Below, piece after piece: positions 1-8,500 of a stretch of DNA of 12,305 bases (within the stretch, counting starts at the first letter, position 1; every line of letters starts with the position of its first letter). This DNA comes from an uncultured Acidobacteriota bacterium (lineage in GTDB: Bacteria > Acidobacteriota > Vicinamibacteria > Vicinamibacterales > SCN-69-37), in the NCBI GenBank assembly GCA_937880585.1, contig CALFMR010000318.1:1-12305 (forward strand). Reading direction: 5' to 3'. The notes below the pieces were generated by a model. It did no database searches, had not been told where the DNA came from, and worked only from the letters and a program-made list of their open reading frames with translations. Position numbers and translations under genes: made by a program.

Positions 1-2
1 GG

Positions 3-2138
3 ACGCGCGCGCTGGCCGCGCTCGATGCGCGCGCGGCAACCGTCGATCCCGGCGACATCTCGGCTCGCGCCGGCGTGTTGACCGCCGCTCGCGCGATCGA
101 GGACGAGGTGTCGCGATGGATCGCAGCGCGCGGCCAGACGTCGCCAGCAGCAGCGCCCGCTGGTTCGAACCCGGACATCGTCCTCGCGCACGTCCGGGCG
201 CTCATCGACCAGGCGAGAACGCTGACCAGCGCGTCGGAGCAGGGCGTCTTCTATCTTGGCCGCGTCGACGTCGCCGTGGCGGCGACGGCCGCGCAGGCGG
301 GTGTCTCGTCGATCGGCGCCGCTGACATGCAGGCGCGCGATGCGGACACGGTCGGTGAAGCCATCGAGGCCGCGCCCGGCGTGACGCTGCACCGTGTCGG
401 CCCGCGCAACGAAGCGATGGTCTACATCCGCGGCTTCGATCTGCGCCAGGTGCCGCTCTTCATCGACGGCGTGCCGGTGTACGTGCCGTATGACGGCTAC
501 GTCGATCTCGATCGGTTCGTCACGACCGATCTCTCGGAGATTCGCGTGACCAAGGGGATGACGTCCGTGCTCATCGGCCCGAACGCGCTCGGCGGAGCGA
601 TCAATCTCGTGACGCGCCGGCCGACCGAGCCGCTGGGCGGCCTCGTTCACGTGTCCTACGGATCGGGGAACGAGCGAGGTGTCGATGCGGATCTCGGCGT
701 CCTGCATCGCGGGTGGTACGCGTACGGCACCGCGTCGTGGATCGCGGCCGACGATTTTCCGCTGTCGGGCGCGTTCGCGCCGAACGCGCTCGAAGATGGC
801 GGCGCGCGTGACAACGCCTCGCACCGCGACGCGAAGGTGAACGTGAAGCTCGCCATGACGCCACATAGCGGCAGCGAGTACACGCTCAGCTACATCACGC
901 AGCGTGGGCAGAAGGACGTGCCCGCGTACGCGGGTGATGACAGCCTCGTCCGGCCACGGTTCTGGCGCTGGCCGGACTGGAACAAGGACTCGGTCTACTT
1001 CGTGTCGAACACGATCCTGCCGCGCGGTCAATACGTGCGCGGCCGCGTCTACTACGACCGCTTCTACAACGAGCTCGATGCCTTCGATGACAACGGCTAC
1101 GCGACCATGACGCGGCCGTCGTCGTTTCGCAGCATCTACGACGACTACACGACGGGCGCGAGCGCGGAGTACGGCGTGCCGCTCGCGGGCCGGCAGACGC
1201 TGCGCGCGGCGGGACACTGGAAAGAGGACATCCATCGCGAGCACAACATCGGCGATCCCATTCAGCACTTCGACAATCGCACGCTTTCGGTTGGCGTCGA
1301 GGACACGATCACGCTGTCGGCGTCGGCGACGCTCGTCGCGGGCATCGGCGCGGATCGGCAGATCACGCGGAGGGCGGAGAACCTCGTCGACGACGCGATC
1401 GCAAGTTTTCCGCTGGGGCGCACGGGCGGCGTCAACCCGCAGATTGCCTTGTTCCTCGCAACACCGCGTGGTGGACAGTTCCGCGTCACCGCCTCGCGCA
1501 AGACGCGGCTGCCGGCGATCAAGGATCGCTACTCGTACCGCATGGGCTCCGCCATTCCGAACCCCGATCTGGCGGCCGAGCAGGCGACGACGATCGAGAC
1601 CGGGTACGACACGCCGGTCGGGCGGCGATCGAACGTCTCGCTCACGGCGTTTTATACCGCCGTCAACGATCTCGTGCAGGCGTTCTATCTCGAGCCGAAT
1701 CTCTTCCAGCTCCAGAACGTGGGCGACGTGCGCAACGCGGGCCTCGAAGCCGAATGGCGCCTGCGTCCCGTGCGCGCGTTCCAGGGATCGATCGGCTATT
1801 CGTATCTCCATCGCCGCAGCGTGGGCGAGCCCGTCGTGCCGCTCTTGAACACGCCGGCGCACAAGGCCTTCGGCAGCGTGACGTTCACGGGCCTGCCGCA
1901 CGTGCGCCTCATGGCGAGCGTCAATCGCGAGTCCTCACGCGACGCTCAGGACGATGGCGGCCTGCTGCTGGATCTGGACGGCTACACGACAGTCGACGCC
2001 AAGGCGACGGTCGACGTCGCGCGCGGCGTCGAGGTGTCGATTTTCGGATCGAATCTGCTCGACGAGAACTACGAGCTCTACGCCGGGTTCCCGGAAGAAG
2101 GCCGCGCGGTCCGCGTGGAGGCGCGGTGGCGGTTCTGA
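3..2138 (+). CDS. TonB-dependent outer-membrane receptor, 5' end outside window
   Basis: This is a TonB-dependent receptor for energised uptake of a ligand such as a ferric siderophore, cobalamin or other small molecule across the outer membrane. The reading frame is open from the left edge without a stop. The first possible start (GTG at 75) would give 687 residues with no signal peptide, so the true start must lie further left. The plug follows the pattern DTVGEAIEAAPGV, then YIRGFD (RGFD at 429-440), VPLFIDGVPVY, SEIRVTKG and GGAINLVTRRP (ending near 623). About 500 residues of beta-barrel follow, with alternating aromatic strands, ending in VEARWRF with a C-terminal Phe typical of outer-membrane barrels. 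Before the plug there are at least about 85 residues of Ala-rich, probably helical sequence that I do not recognise. It could be the end of a fused or periplasmic domain. The ligand cannot be read from sequence. It lies 83 bases upstream of the dehydrogenase, in the same direction, with no obvious terminator between them. Confidence 0.9.
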   Translation, partial: TRALAALDARAATVDPGDISARAGVLTAARAIEDEVSRWIAARGQTSPAAAPAGSNPDIVLAHVRALIDQARTLTSASEQGVFYLGRVDVAVAATAAQAGVSSIGAADMQARDADTVGEAIEAAPGVTLHRVGPRNEAMVYIRGFDLRQVPLFIDGVPVYVPYDGYVDLDRFVTTDLSEIRVTKGMTSVLIGPNALGGAINLVTRRPTEPLGGLVHVSYGSGNERGVDADLGVLHRGWYAYGTASWIAADDFPLSGAFAPNALEDGGARDNASHRDAKVNVKLAMTPHSGSEYTLSYITQRGQKDVPAYAGDDSLVRPRFWRWPDWNKDSVYFVSNTILPRGQYVRGRVYYDRFYNELDAFDDNGYATMTRPSSFRSIYDDYTTGASAEYGVPLAGRQTLRAAGHWKEDIHREHNIGDPIQHFDNRTLSVGVEDTITLSASATLVAGIGADRQITRRAENLVDDAIASFPLGRTGGVNPQIALFLATPRGGQFRVTASRKTRLPAIKDRYSYRMGSAIPNPDLAAEQATTIETGYDTPVGRRSNVSLTAFYTAVNDLVQAFYLEPNLFQLQNVGDVRNAGLEAEWRLRPVRAFQGSIGYSYLHRRSVGEPVVPLLNTPAHKAFGSVTFTGLPHVRLMASVNRESSRDAQDDGGLLLDLDGYTTVDAKATVDVARGVEVSIFGSNLLDENYELYAGFPEEGRAVRVEARWRF

Positions 2139-2208
2139 GGGGACGCGCGCGACGTCGGTTACCATGACCCGGCCCCGCCGCATCGCGTGTGCGTCGGTCG
2201 CCGCAACC

Positions 2209-2214
2209 GGAGGA
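2209..2214 (+). promoter_or_regulatory. Ribosome binding site of the acyl-CoA dehydrogenase gene
   Basis: GGAGGA lies 7 bases before the ATG at 2222. It decides the start: an in-frame start 11 codons upstream at 2189 has no comparable site, and its extra residues (MRRSPQPEERT) are not family-like. Confidence 0.8.
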
Positions 2215-2221
2215 ACGGACG

Positions 2222-3367
2222 ATGGCGCGTCGGTACGCAAGTCGCTGGATGACGGAGGAGCTCGGCGTCTTTCGCCGTGACGTGCGGCAGTTCGTCGGAG
2301 AGCAGTTCGTGCCACGGCAAGCAAGTTGGCGTGCCGAGCGAGGACCGGATGCCGAGGCTTGGAGGGATGCCGGCGCGGCTGGCCTGCTGGCGCCCGATGT
2401 GCCATCGGCGTATGGGGGCGCCGGCGGCAGCTTCGCGCACCAGGCGATCGTGCTCGAGGAGCTCGCACGCGCGGGCGTCAACTTCGGCGCGAGCGTGCAA
2501 GCCATTGTCGCGCGTTATGTGATCGCGTACGGCACGGAGGACCAGAAGCGAGCCTGGCTGCCGTTGCTCGTGAGGGGCGAGCTCGTGGCCGCGATTGCCA
2601 TGACGGAACCCATGGCCGGCTCCGATCTGCAGGCGATCACGACGAGCGCAACGCGCGATGGCGACAGATACGTGATCGACGGACGAAAAACGCTCATCAC
2701 GAACGGTGCGCGCGCGAACTTCATCTGCCTCGCCGCGCGCACGGGCGACCAACCGGGGCCCGGCAGCATCTCGATGATCTTCGTCGACACACGTGGTCTC
2801 GAGGGCTATCGCGCGGGGCCACCGCTCGAGAAGATCGGCCAGCACGATCAGGACACCGCCGAACTGACGTTCGACGGCGTCCGCGCGCCGGTGACCCACG
2901 TGGCCGGCGGCCGGCCGGGCCGCGGCTTCCTGCAGATGATGGAGCAGCTGCCGTACGAGCGGCTGTCGCTCGCGGTTCAGGCCATCGCGTCGACCGAAGC
3001 CGCGCTCGATCTGACGATCGCGCGCGCGAAGACACGCCAGGTGTTTGGCAAGCCGCTCATCGACCTCCAGGGGCCGCGGTTCTCACTCGCGGAAAGTGCG
3101 ACGGCGGTCCGCGTTGGGCGCGTGTTCGTCGACGACTGCATCGACCAGCTTCTGGCGGGCCGTCTCGCGCCTGAGACGGCGGCCATGGCGAAATACTGGC
3201 TGACCGACTGCCAGTCGCGCGTGCTCGATGCCTGCCTGCAATTGCACGGGGGGCTGGGTTACCTCGCCGAGTCGCCGGTCGGGCGGATGTGGGCCGACAG
3301 CCGGATGGCGCGAATCGGCGGCGGGACGAGCGAGATCATGAAAGAAGTGATTGGCTGGTCGCTGTAG
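2222..3367 (+). CDS. Acyl-CoA dehydrogenase family flavoprotein (LCAD/IVD-like base position)
   Basis: This is a 381-residue FAD enzyme of the usual family length. Members introduce an alpha,beta double bond into an acyl thioester and pass electrons to ETF. Visible: an N-terminal helical domain, MTEPMAGSD (TEP at 128-130, GSD at 133-135) in the middle beta domain, the C-terminal helical domain with ARAKTRQVFGKPLIDLQ, and the tail LHGGLGYLAESPVGRMWADSR followed by IGGGTSEIMKE (365 onward). The usual catalytic Glu of the Tyr-Glu-Gly-Thr motif is Gly367, and the Tyr is also Gly. However, Glu246 in LPYERLSLA matches the alternative base position used by long-chain and isovaleryl-CoA dehydrogenases, so the enzyme is probably active. 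The gene lies between the receptor and the NRPS genes. It could act on an acyl-CoA precursor or on a carrier-bound aminoacyl group, as prolyl-PCP dehydrogenases do. That role is inferred from position only; an unrelated catabolic role is possible. Confidence 0.9.
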   Translation: MARRYASRWMTEELGVFRRDVRQFVGEQFVPRQASWRAERGPDAEAWRDAGAAGLLAPDVPSAYGGAGGSFAHQAIVLEELARAGVNFGASVQAIVARYVIAYGTEDQKRAWLPLLVRGELVAAIAMTEPMAGSDLQAITTSATRDGDRYVIDGRKTLITNGARANFICLAARTGDQPGPGSISMIFVDTRGLEGYRAGPPLEKIGQHDQDTAELTFDGVRAPVTHVAGGRPGRGFLQMMEQLPYERLSLAVQAIASTEAALDLTIARAKTRQVFGKPLIDLQGPRFSLAESATAVRVGRVFVDDCIDQLLAGRLAPETAAMAKYWLTDCQSRVLDACLQLHGGLGYLAESPVGRMWADSRMARIGGGTSEIMKEVIGWSL

Positions 3368-3402
3368 CCCGCTACTTCGCGCAGACATTCCCCGACATTT
3401 GG

Positions 3403-3416
3403 CTTCCTCCAGGAAG
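3403..3416. other. Short inverted repeat after the dehydrogenase gene
   Basis: CTTCCT and AGGAAG are separated by CC, 35 bases after the dehydrogenase stop codon. As RNA this would form a 5-bp stem with a 4-base loop. No T-run follows, so it is at best a weak hairpin or a protein-binding dyad. A second inverted repeat, CCGCG (3434-3438) and CGCGG (3447-3451) with an 8-base spacer, lies close by. Confidence 0.3.
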
Positions 3417-3509
3417 ACTTACATCAATCCGAACCGCGCTGAATAACGCGGCCAAATGCGCGATGTCGCCATGAGACCGCCGCGCTGGTTTGCCGGCATA
3501 CGTCTTGCT

Positions 3510-3539
3510 TTGACAGACGCGCGCTCTCCTCCCGACTGT
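3510..3539 (+). promoter_or_regulatory. Possible sigma-70-type promoter for the NRPS operon
   Basis: A perfect -35 hexamer TTGACA (3510-3515) stands in a 257-base gap before the first NRPS gene. The best -10 candidate is GACTGT (3534-3539) after an 18-base spacer. It is poor, keeping only the A at position 2 and the T at position 6 of TATAAT. Position and strand fit a promoter for the three NRPS genes. The weak -10 would imply help from an activator, or that this is chance. Confidence 0.3.
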
Positions 3540-3540
3540 G

Positions 3541-3565
3541 GCGATCGGCGCATCGTGCCGATTGT
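3541..3565 (+). promoter_or_regulatory. Imperfect hairpin or operator-like dyad upstream of NRPS 1
   Basis: ATCGGC (3544-3549) and GCCGAT (3557-3562) form a perfect 6-bp stem around a 7-base loop. The stem extends outward by a G-T, a C-G and another G-T pair, giving 9 pairs in RNA. It lies just after the putative -10 region, where a transcription start would fall, and ends about 60 bases before the likely start codon. It could be an operator or a leader hairpin. There is no T-run, so it is not a standard intrinsic terminator. Confidence 0.3.
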
Positions 3566-3624
3566 TGCGAGTGTCGATGCGCGTGTCCGCAGCACAGCAC
3601 TGGAGCGGGGCCCACGGCGAAGGG

Positions 3625-5571
3625 ATGGACCACCACATGACGCCCGCTTCGGACCAGCACCGTCTCGTCGTCGCCTTCAACGACACGTCGCGGCCGTACC
3701 CGGCAGGCGAGTCCATCGTCGCGTTGTTCCAGGCGCAGGTCGACCGGACGCCCGACGCCGAGGTGCTGCGTTTCGGACGCCGCGCGTTGAGCTATCAGGA
3801 TTTGGATCGACAGTCCGATCACGTGGCCGAACGGCTGCGCGCGATGGGCGGCGGTCCCGGTGAACTCGTCGCGCTCCATCTCGAACATTCGCTCGAGGCG
3901 GTTGCCGCGATCCTCGGCGTGCTGAAAGTCGGGGCCGCGTACGTGCCGCTCGCGTCGGGCACGCCACCGGAGCGGTTGCGCGCGATCCTTCGTGACATGG
4001 CGACGGCCGGATCGGGTGCTGCGCCGGCGGTAATCGTTCACGACACGCTGGCCCACGGCGTCCCCGACGACATGGGCCGCCGTCTCGTGCTCGAGTTGGA
4101 CGCGCCGCTGCCGGCGGCAAGCGCTCGCGTTCGTCATTCGGCCTTACCGTCCGACCTCGCCTATGTCATCTTCACGTCCGGATCGACCGGCCGGCCGAAG
4201 GGCGTGATGATCGAGCACCGCAGCCTCGTGAACTACGCGTGGTGGGCGGCCGAGCAGTACACGTGCGGCGAGCGGACGACGTGGCCGCTGTTCTCGTCAC
4301 TGGCCTTCGACCTGACGGTCACGTCGATCTTCGTGCCGCTCATCACGGGCGGTCGGCTCGTCGTCTATCGCGAACGGCCCCGTGCCGCCGCGACCGTCGT
4401 GCTCGACGTCGTCGCCGACCGTCTCGCGGACGTCGTCAAACTCACGCCCGCGCATCTCGCCATGCTGGCGCAGGCGGATCTGACCGGCTCGCCGATTCGG
4501 CGGTTCGTCGTCGGCGGCGAGGACTTCAAGACCGGTATCGCGCGAGAGGTCGCCGGCCGCTTTCCGCATCCAGTCGAGATCTACAACGAGTACGGCCCGA
4601 CAGAGGCCACGGTCGGCTGCATGATCCACCGCTACGATCCGGAGAGCGATCGCGGCACGTCGGTGTCCATCGGCCGGCCCGCGGCGAATAGCCAGGTGTA
4701 CGTGCTCGATGCGGACCGCCATCCGGTGCCGCCCGGTGTCATCGGCGAGATGTACCTCGGCGGCGACGGCCTCGCGCGTGGATATTTCCGCCAGCCCGAC
4801 TTGACTGCAGCGGCGTTCGTCGAGACGGCGGATCCGCGCGCCCCGGAAACGGGTGCGCCGGTACGGCTCTACAAGACGGGCGATCTGGCGCGCTGGACGA
4901 TTGATGGCCGGATGGAGTTCCTCGGACGCGCCGACGACCAGGTGAAGATTGGCGGATTCCGCATCGAGCTCGGCGAGATCGAAGCCGCGCTCGCGACGCA
5001 TCCGGCGGTGAGTTCGGCCGTCGCGATCGTGAGCACGCCGGCCGCGGGTGTGTCCGGTGACGGCGCACGTGGACACCTCGTCGCGTATTACGTCGCCGAT
5101 CGCGAGATTCCGCTCGAGGCGCTGCGCGCGCACCTCGCGCGCAGTCTGCCCGACTACATGGTGCCCGCCTCGTTCGCGCGCCTCGACGCGCTGCCGCTCA
5201 CGGCGAACGGCAAGGTGGACCGCGCGCGTCTGCCGACGCCTGCCATCGCGGCGGTCCCGTCGAACGATCGCCCCCGCACGCCGATCGAACAGCGTGTCGT
5301 CGATGTGTGGCGCGAGGTGCTCGGCGTGGGGCATATCGGCCTCGACGACGACTTCTTCGCCGTGGGCGGCCATTCACTCGCGGCGATGCGCGTGCTGTCG
5401 CGCATCCGTGACGCGTTCGACGTCGACCTGCCGCTCGACGTGATGTTCGTGAGTCCCACGCCGGCCCGCGTGGCGACGGCGATCGCTGACGAGCAGGCCG
5501 CGGCCGCCGGGTCGATGCCTGTCGCCCGGCTGCAACCGTTGGCGCGTCCCCGCGCGGGACTCGGTCAGTAG
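3625..5571 (+). CDS. NRPS 1: A-PCP loading module, predicted Asn
   Basis: This is a 648-residue adenylation-carrier didomain with no condensation domain, so it should start the chain by activating an amino acid as AMP ester and loading it on its own PCP. The pre-A linker (FNDTSRPYP) leads into the A domain: TSGSTGRPKG at 184-193, FDLTVTS from 228, NEYGPTE at 321-327, YKTGDL and NGKVDR (Lys530). The pocket residues D229, L230, T233, K272, V295, G297, E322, V330, G331 and K530 give DLTKVGEVGK. This differs at one place from the asparagine code DLTKLGEVGK; Asp codes usually have His at the seventh position. The PCP has GGHS with Ser584 as the phosphopantetheine site. The A2-type motif is altered: VPLASGTPPER instead of VPLDPxYPxxR. 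The start is uncertain: ATG 3625 is chosen, ATG 3637 is equally plausible, and the frame is open back to GTG 3538. No strong Shine-Dalgarno decides it. The next NRPS gene follows after 15 bases. Confidence 0.93.
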   Translation: MDHHMTPASDQHRLVVAFNDTSRPYPAGESIVALFQAQVDRTPDAEVLRFGRRALSYQDLDRQSDHVAERLRAMGGGPGELVALHLEHSLEAVAAILGVLKVGAAYVPLASGTPPERLRAILRDMATAGSGAAPAVIVHDTLAHGVPDDMGRRLVLELDAPLPAASARVRHSALPSDLAYVIFTSGSTGRPKGVMIEHRSLVNYAWWAAEQYTCGERTTWPLFSSLAFDLTVTSIFVPLITGGRLVVYRERPRAAATVVLDVVADRLADVVKLTPAHLAMLAQADLTGSPIRRFVVGGEDFKTGIAREVAGRFPHPVEIYNEYGPTEATVGCMIHRYDPESDRGTSVSIGRPAANSQVYVLDADRHPVPPGVIGEMYLGGDGLARGYFRQPDLTAAAFVETADPRAPETGAPVRLYKTGDLARWTIDGRMEFLGRADDQVKIGGFRIELGEIEAALATHPAVSSAVAIVSTPAAGVSGDGARGHLVAYYVADREIPLEALRAHLARSLPDYMVPASFARLDALPLTANGKVDRARLPTPAIAAVPSNDRPRTPIEQRVVDVWREVLGVGHIGLDDDFFAVGGHSLAAMRVLSRIRDAFDVDLPLDVMFVSPTPARVATAIADEQAAAAGSMPVARLQPLARPRAGLGQ

Positions 5572-5586
5572 CGGCACGTATCGCGA

Positions 5587-8500
5587 ATGTCCATCGAATC
5601 AGACCAGAGCTCGGGCGAATCTCCTGTGAGCGGGGGCGAGGCCGGCGTGTTCGCGGTGCCGGCGTCCGCTGCGCAGCAGCGGTTCTGGCTCGTCGATCAA
5701 ACGAGCGCGACGCGTGCGCTGTACAACACGCCAGTCGTCTATCGCGTCTCCGGTCCACTCGACGTCGACGCGCTGCGACGCAGCTTCGCGGGGCTCGTGC
5801 AGCGCCACGAATCGTTGCGGACGACGTTCGCCGAACGGGACGGCGTGCTGACGCAGCGCATCGCGCCGACGGGATCCGTTCCGCTCCGCGTGGTTGCCGC
5901 GTCGTCGGATCCCGCCGTCTGGCTTTCCGCCGTACGAGCGGAGATCACGGTGCCGTTCGATCTCGCACGCGGGCCGCTGATGCGCGCGGCCGTGATCCAA
6001 TTGGATGCCGACGACCACGTGCTCGTCATCACCGGCCATCACGTGATCTTCGACGGCTGGTCCGAAACGGTGCTGTTCGACGATCTCGAAGCGCTCTATG
6101 CGGCCGCGCGTTCGGGCGAGGCGGCGCGTCTGCCCGAGTTGGCCGTTCAGTACGCGGACTTCGCGGTTTGGCAGGCGCAGGCCGTACCGTCCGACGCGAT
6201 CGAGCGATCGCTCGACTATTGGCGCCGCCAGCTCGGCGATCTGGCGACGCTCGCGCTGCCCTCCGACCGCCCGCGGCCGCGGCAGCCGACGATGGCCGGC
6301 GCGCTGCGCGAGCTCGCAGTGCCGCCTTCGACGACGGCCGCGATCCGGGCGCTCGCGCGACGCTGCGGCACGACGACGTTCGTCGTCACCGCGGCCGCCT
6401 TCCAGGCGCTGCTGCAGCGATACACGGGGCAGGGCGACATTCCCATCGGCGTCATCACGTCAGGACGCACGCGGTCGGAGGTCGAGCGGCTCATCGGCTG
6501 CTTCATCAATACCATCGTGCTGCGCGGCGATCTGTCGGACGATCCGAACTTCGTCGAGCTGGTGCGGCGCACGGGAGCGGCGACGCTCGAGGCGCACAAG
6601 CACACCGACGCGCCGTTCGAGCGCGTGGTCGAAGCCCTGGGCGTGCACCGCGATCCGTCGCGGCATCCGCTCTTCCAAGTCCTGTTCAATTTCAGCCCCG
6701 TCGGTCGGGTGCGTCGTACGTTCGCCGGACTCTCGCTGACGCGGATGCCGATCGACACTGGCCTGGCGAAGTTCGATCTGACGCTCGAACTGGCTGAGGT
6801 CGGCGACGAGCTGTGCGGCAGCATCGAGTACAGCTCGGAACTCTTCGACGCGCCGACGATTGACCGTCTCATCAGCCACTTCACCGCTCTCCTGGAGGGC
6901 GCGGCACAGTCGCCCGAGACGCCCGTCTCGGCGCTGCCGATGCTCACGCCGACGGAGCGCGAACAGTTGATCGCGGGGTGGCACGAGCCGTCGACGGTCG
7001 AGGCGCGTCACGAGACCGTAGTGGCGCTGTTCGCCGCGCAAGCGGCGCGGACGCCGGACGCGCCGGCCGTCGTCTGCGGCGACGACGTGCTCACGTACGC
7101 CGACGTGCGTCGTGCCGCGAGCCGGTTGGCGCACCGCCTTCAGACGCAGCACGGCGTGCGGCCCGGCGCGCGCGTTGGTCTGTCGGTCGAGCGCTCGGCG
7201 GCGATGGTGCCCGCGCTGCTCGGCATTCTCGCGACGGGTGCCGCCTACGTGCCGCTCGATCCGGCGTATCCGACCGACCGGCTGGCCTTCATGCGCGAGG
7301 ACGCGGGCGTGTCGGCCATCGTGAAGGCCCCGCGATCATCCAGCGCGTTCGAGGGAAGCGGCGTTGCGCTCGTCGACGTGGACGAGCCGGACGCACCCGG
7401 TGCGGACAGCAGCGAGGCGCCGTTCGATGCGAGCGCGCCTGACGCATTCGCCTATGTGATGTACACCTCGGGCTCGATGGGCACGCCCAAGGGCGTCGCC
7501 GTCACGCATCGGACCCTCTCCGAACATTGCCAGGACGTGCAGCGCGTCTACGCGCTCACGCCGGCCGACCGCGTGCTGCAGTTCGCCTCGCCCAATTTCG
7601 ATCCGTCGGTCGAGCAGATCTTCTCGGCGCTCGTGAGCGGCGCCTGCCTCGTCGTGCGCGGCAACGACGTGTGGGGGGCCGCGGAGTTCGCGGCCGAGAC
7701 GACGAGGCATGGCGTCACCGTGGCCGATCTCGCCACCGCCTACTGGGCGCAGCTCGCCTATGCGGCCGCTGACGTGACGAGCCCGACCGTCCAGGCGTCG
7801 ACCCTGCGTATCGTCACGGTAGGCGGCGAAGCCATGTCGGTTGACGCACTCGCGGCCTGGCGGCGGACGCCGTACGCGCATGCGCGACTCCTCAACATGT
7901 ACGGTCCGACCGAGGCCACCGTGACGGCGACGTTCTTCGAGGTGATGCCGTCATGGACGCCTGCCGCGGGCGAGCGCGTCGTCCCGATTGGCCGGCCGTT
8001 CGGGCGGCGCCTGGCGCGCGTGCTCGACGGCCACGGATCACTTGTACCGATCGGCGTCGTCGGCGAGCTGTGCCTCGGAGGAACCGGCCTCGCGACCGGC
8101 TATCTGAACCAGCCCGCACTGACCGAGCGCGCGTTCATTCCTGATCCGTTCGACGAGACACCCGGCGCGCGGCTCTATCGGACCGGTGACCTCGTGCGCT
8201 ATCTGGCAGGCGGCACTCTCTCGTACGTCGGCCGTCGCGACGAGCAGGTCAAAGTCAACGGATTCCGCGTCGAGCCCGGTGAAATCGAGGCCGCGCTTCA
8301 GCGGCATCCTGCCGTCGCACAAGCGATCGTCGTCGTCCGCGACGACGGGGGAGGGACGCGCCTGGTCGCCTATGTCATCGCGGTCGCTGGAGCGACTGCC
8401 GATCCAGACGATCTCCGCCGCAGTCTGGCGACGACGATGCCCGACTACCTGGTGCCGGCGGCGATCGTCGTCGTTGACGAATGGCCGCTGACGCCGAGCG

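Noticed and set aside
75..77. GTG as the true start of the TonB-dependent receptor
   Set aside because: The resulting protein would have no signal peptide, which an outer-membrane protein needs, and the frame is open to the left edge.
3320..3322. Loss of the usual catalytic Glu in the dehydrogenase (Gly367), suggesting a dead enzyme
   Set aside because: Glu246 in LPYERLSLA sits at the alternative base position known in long-chain and isovaleryl-CoA dehydrogenases, whose C-terminal motif likewise reads GGT.
3403..3416. CTTCCT-CC-AGGAAG as an intrinsic terminator of the dehydrogenase gene
   Set aside because: The stem is short and AT-containing, and no T-run follows.
3456..3863. 135-codon + strand frame spanning the gap before NRPS 1
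   Set aside because: Arg-rich, runs out of frame into the conserved A domain and has no family resemblance. The overlapping NRPS frame is certain.
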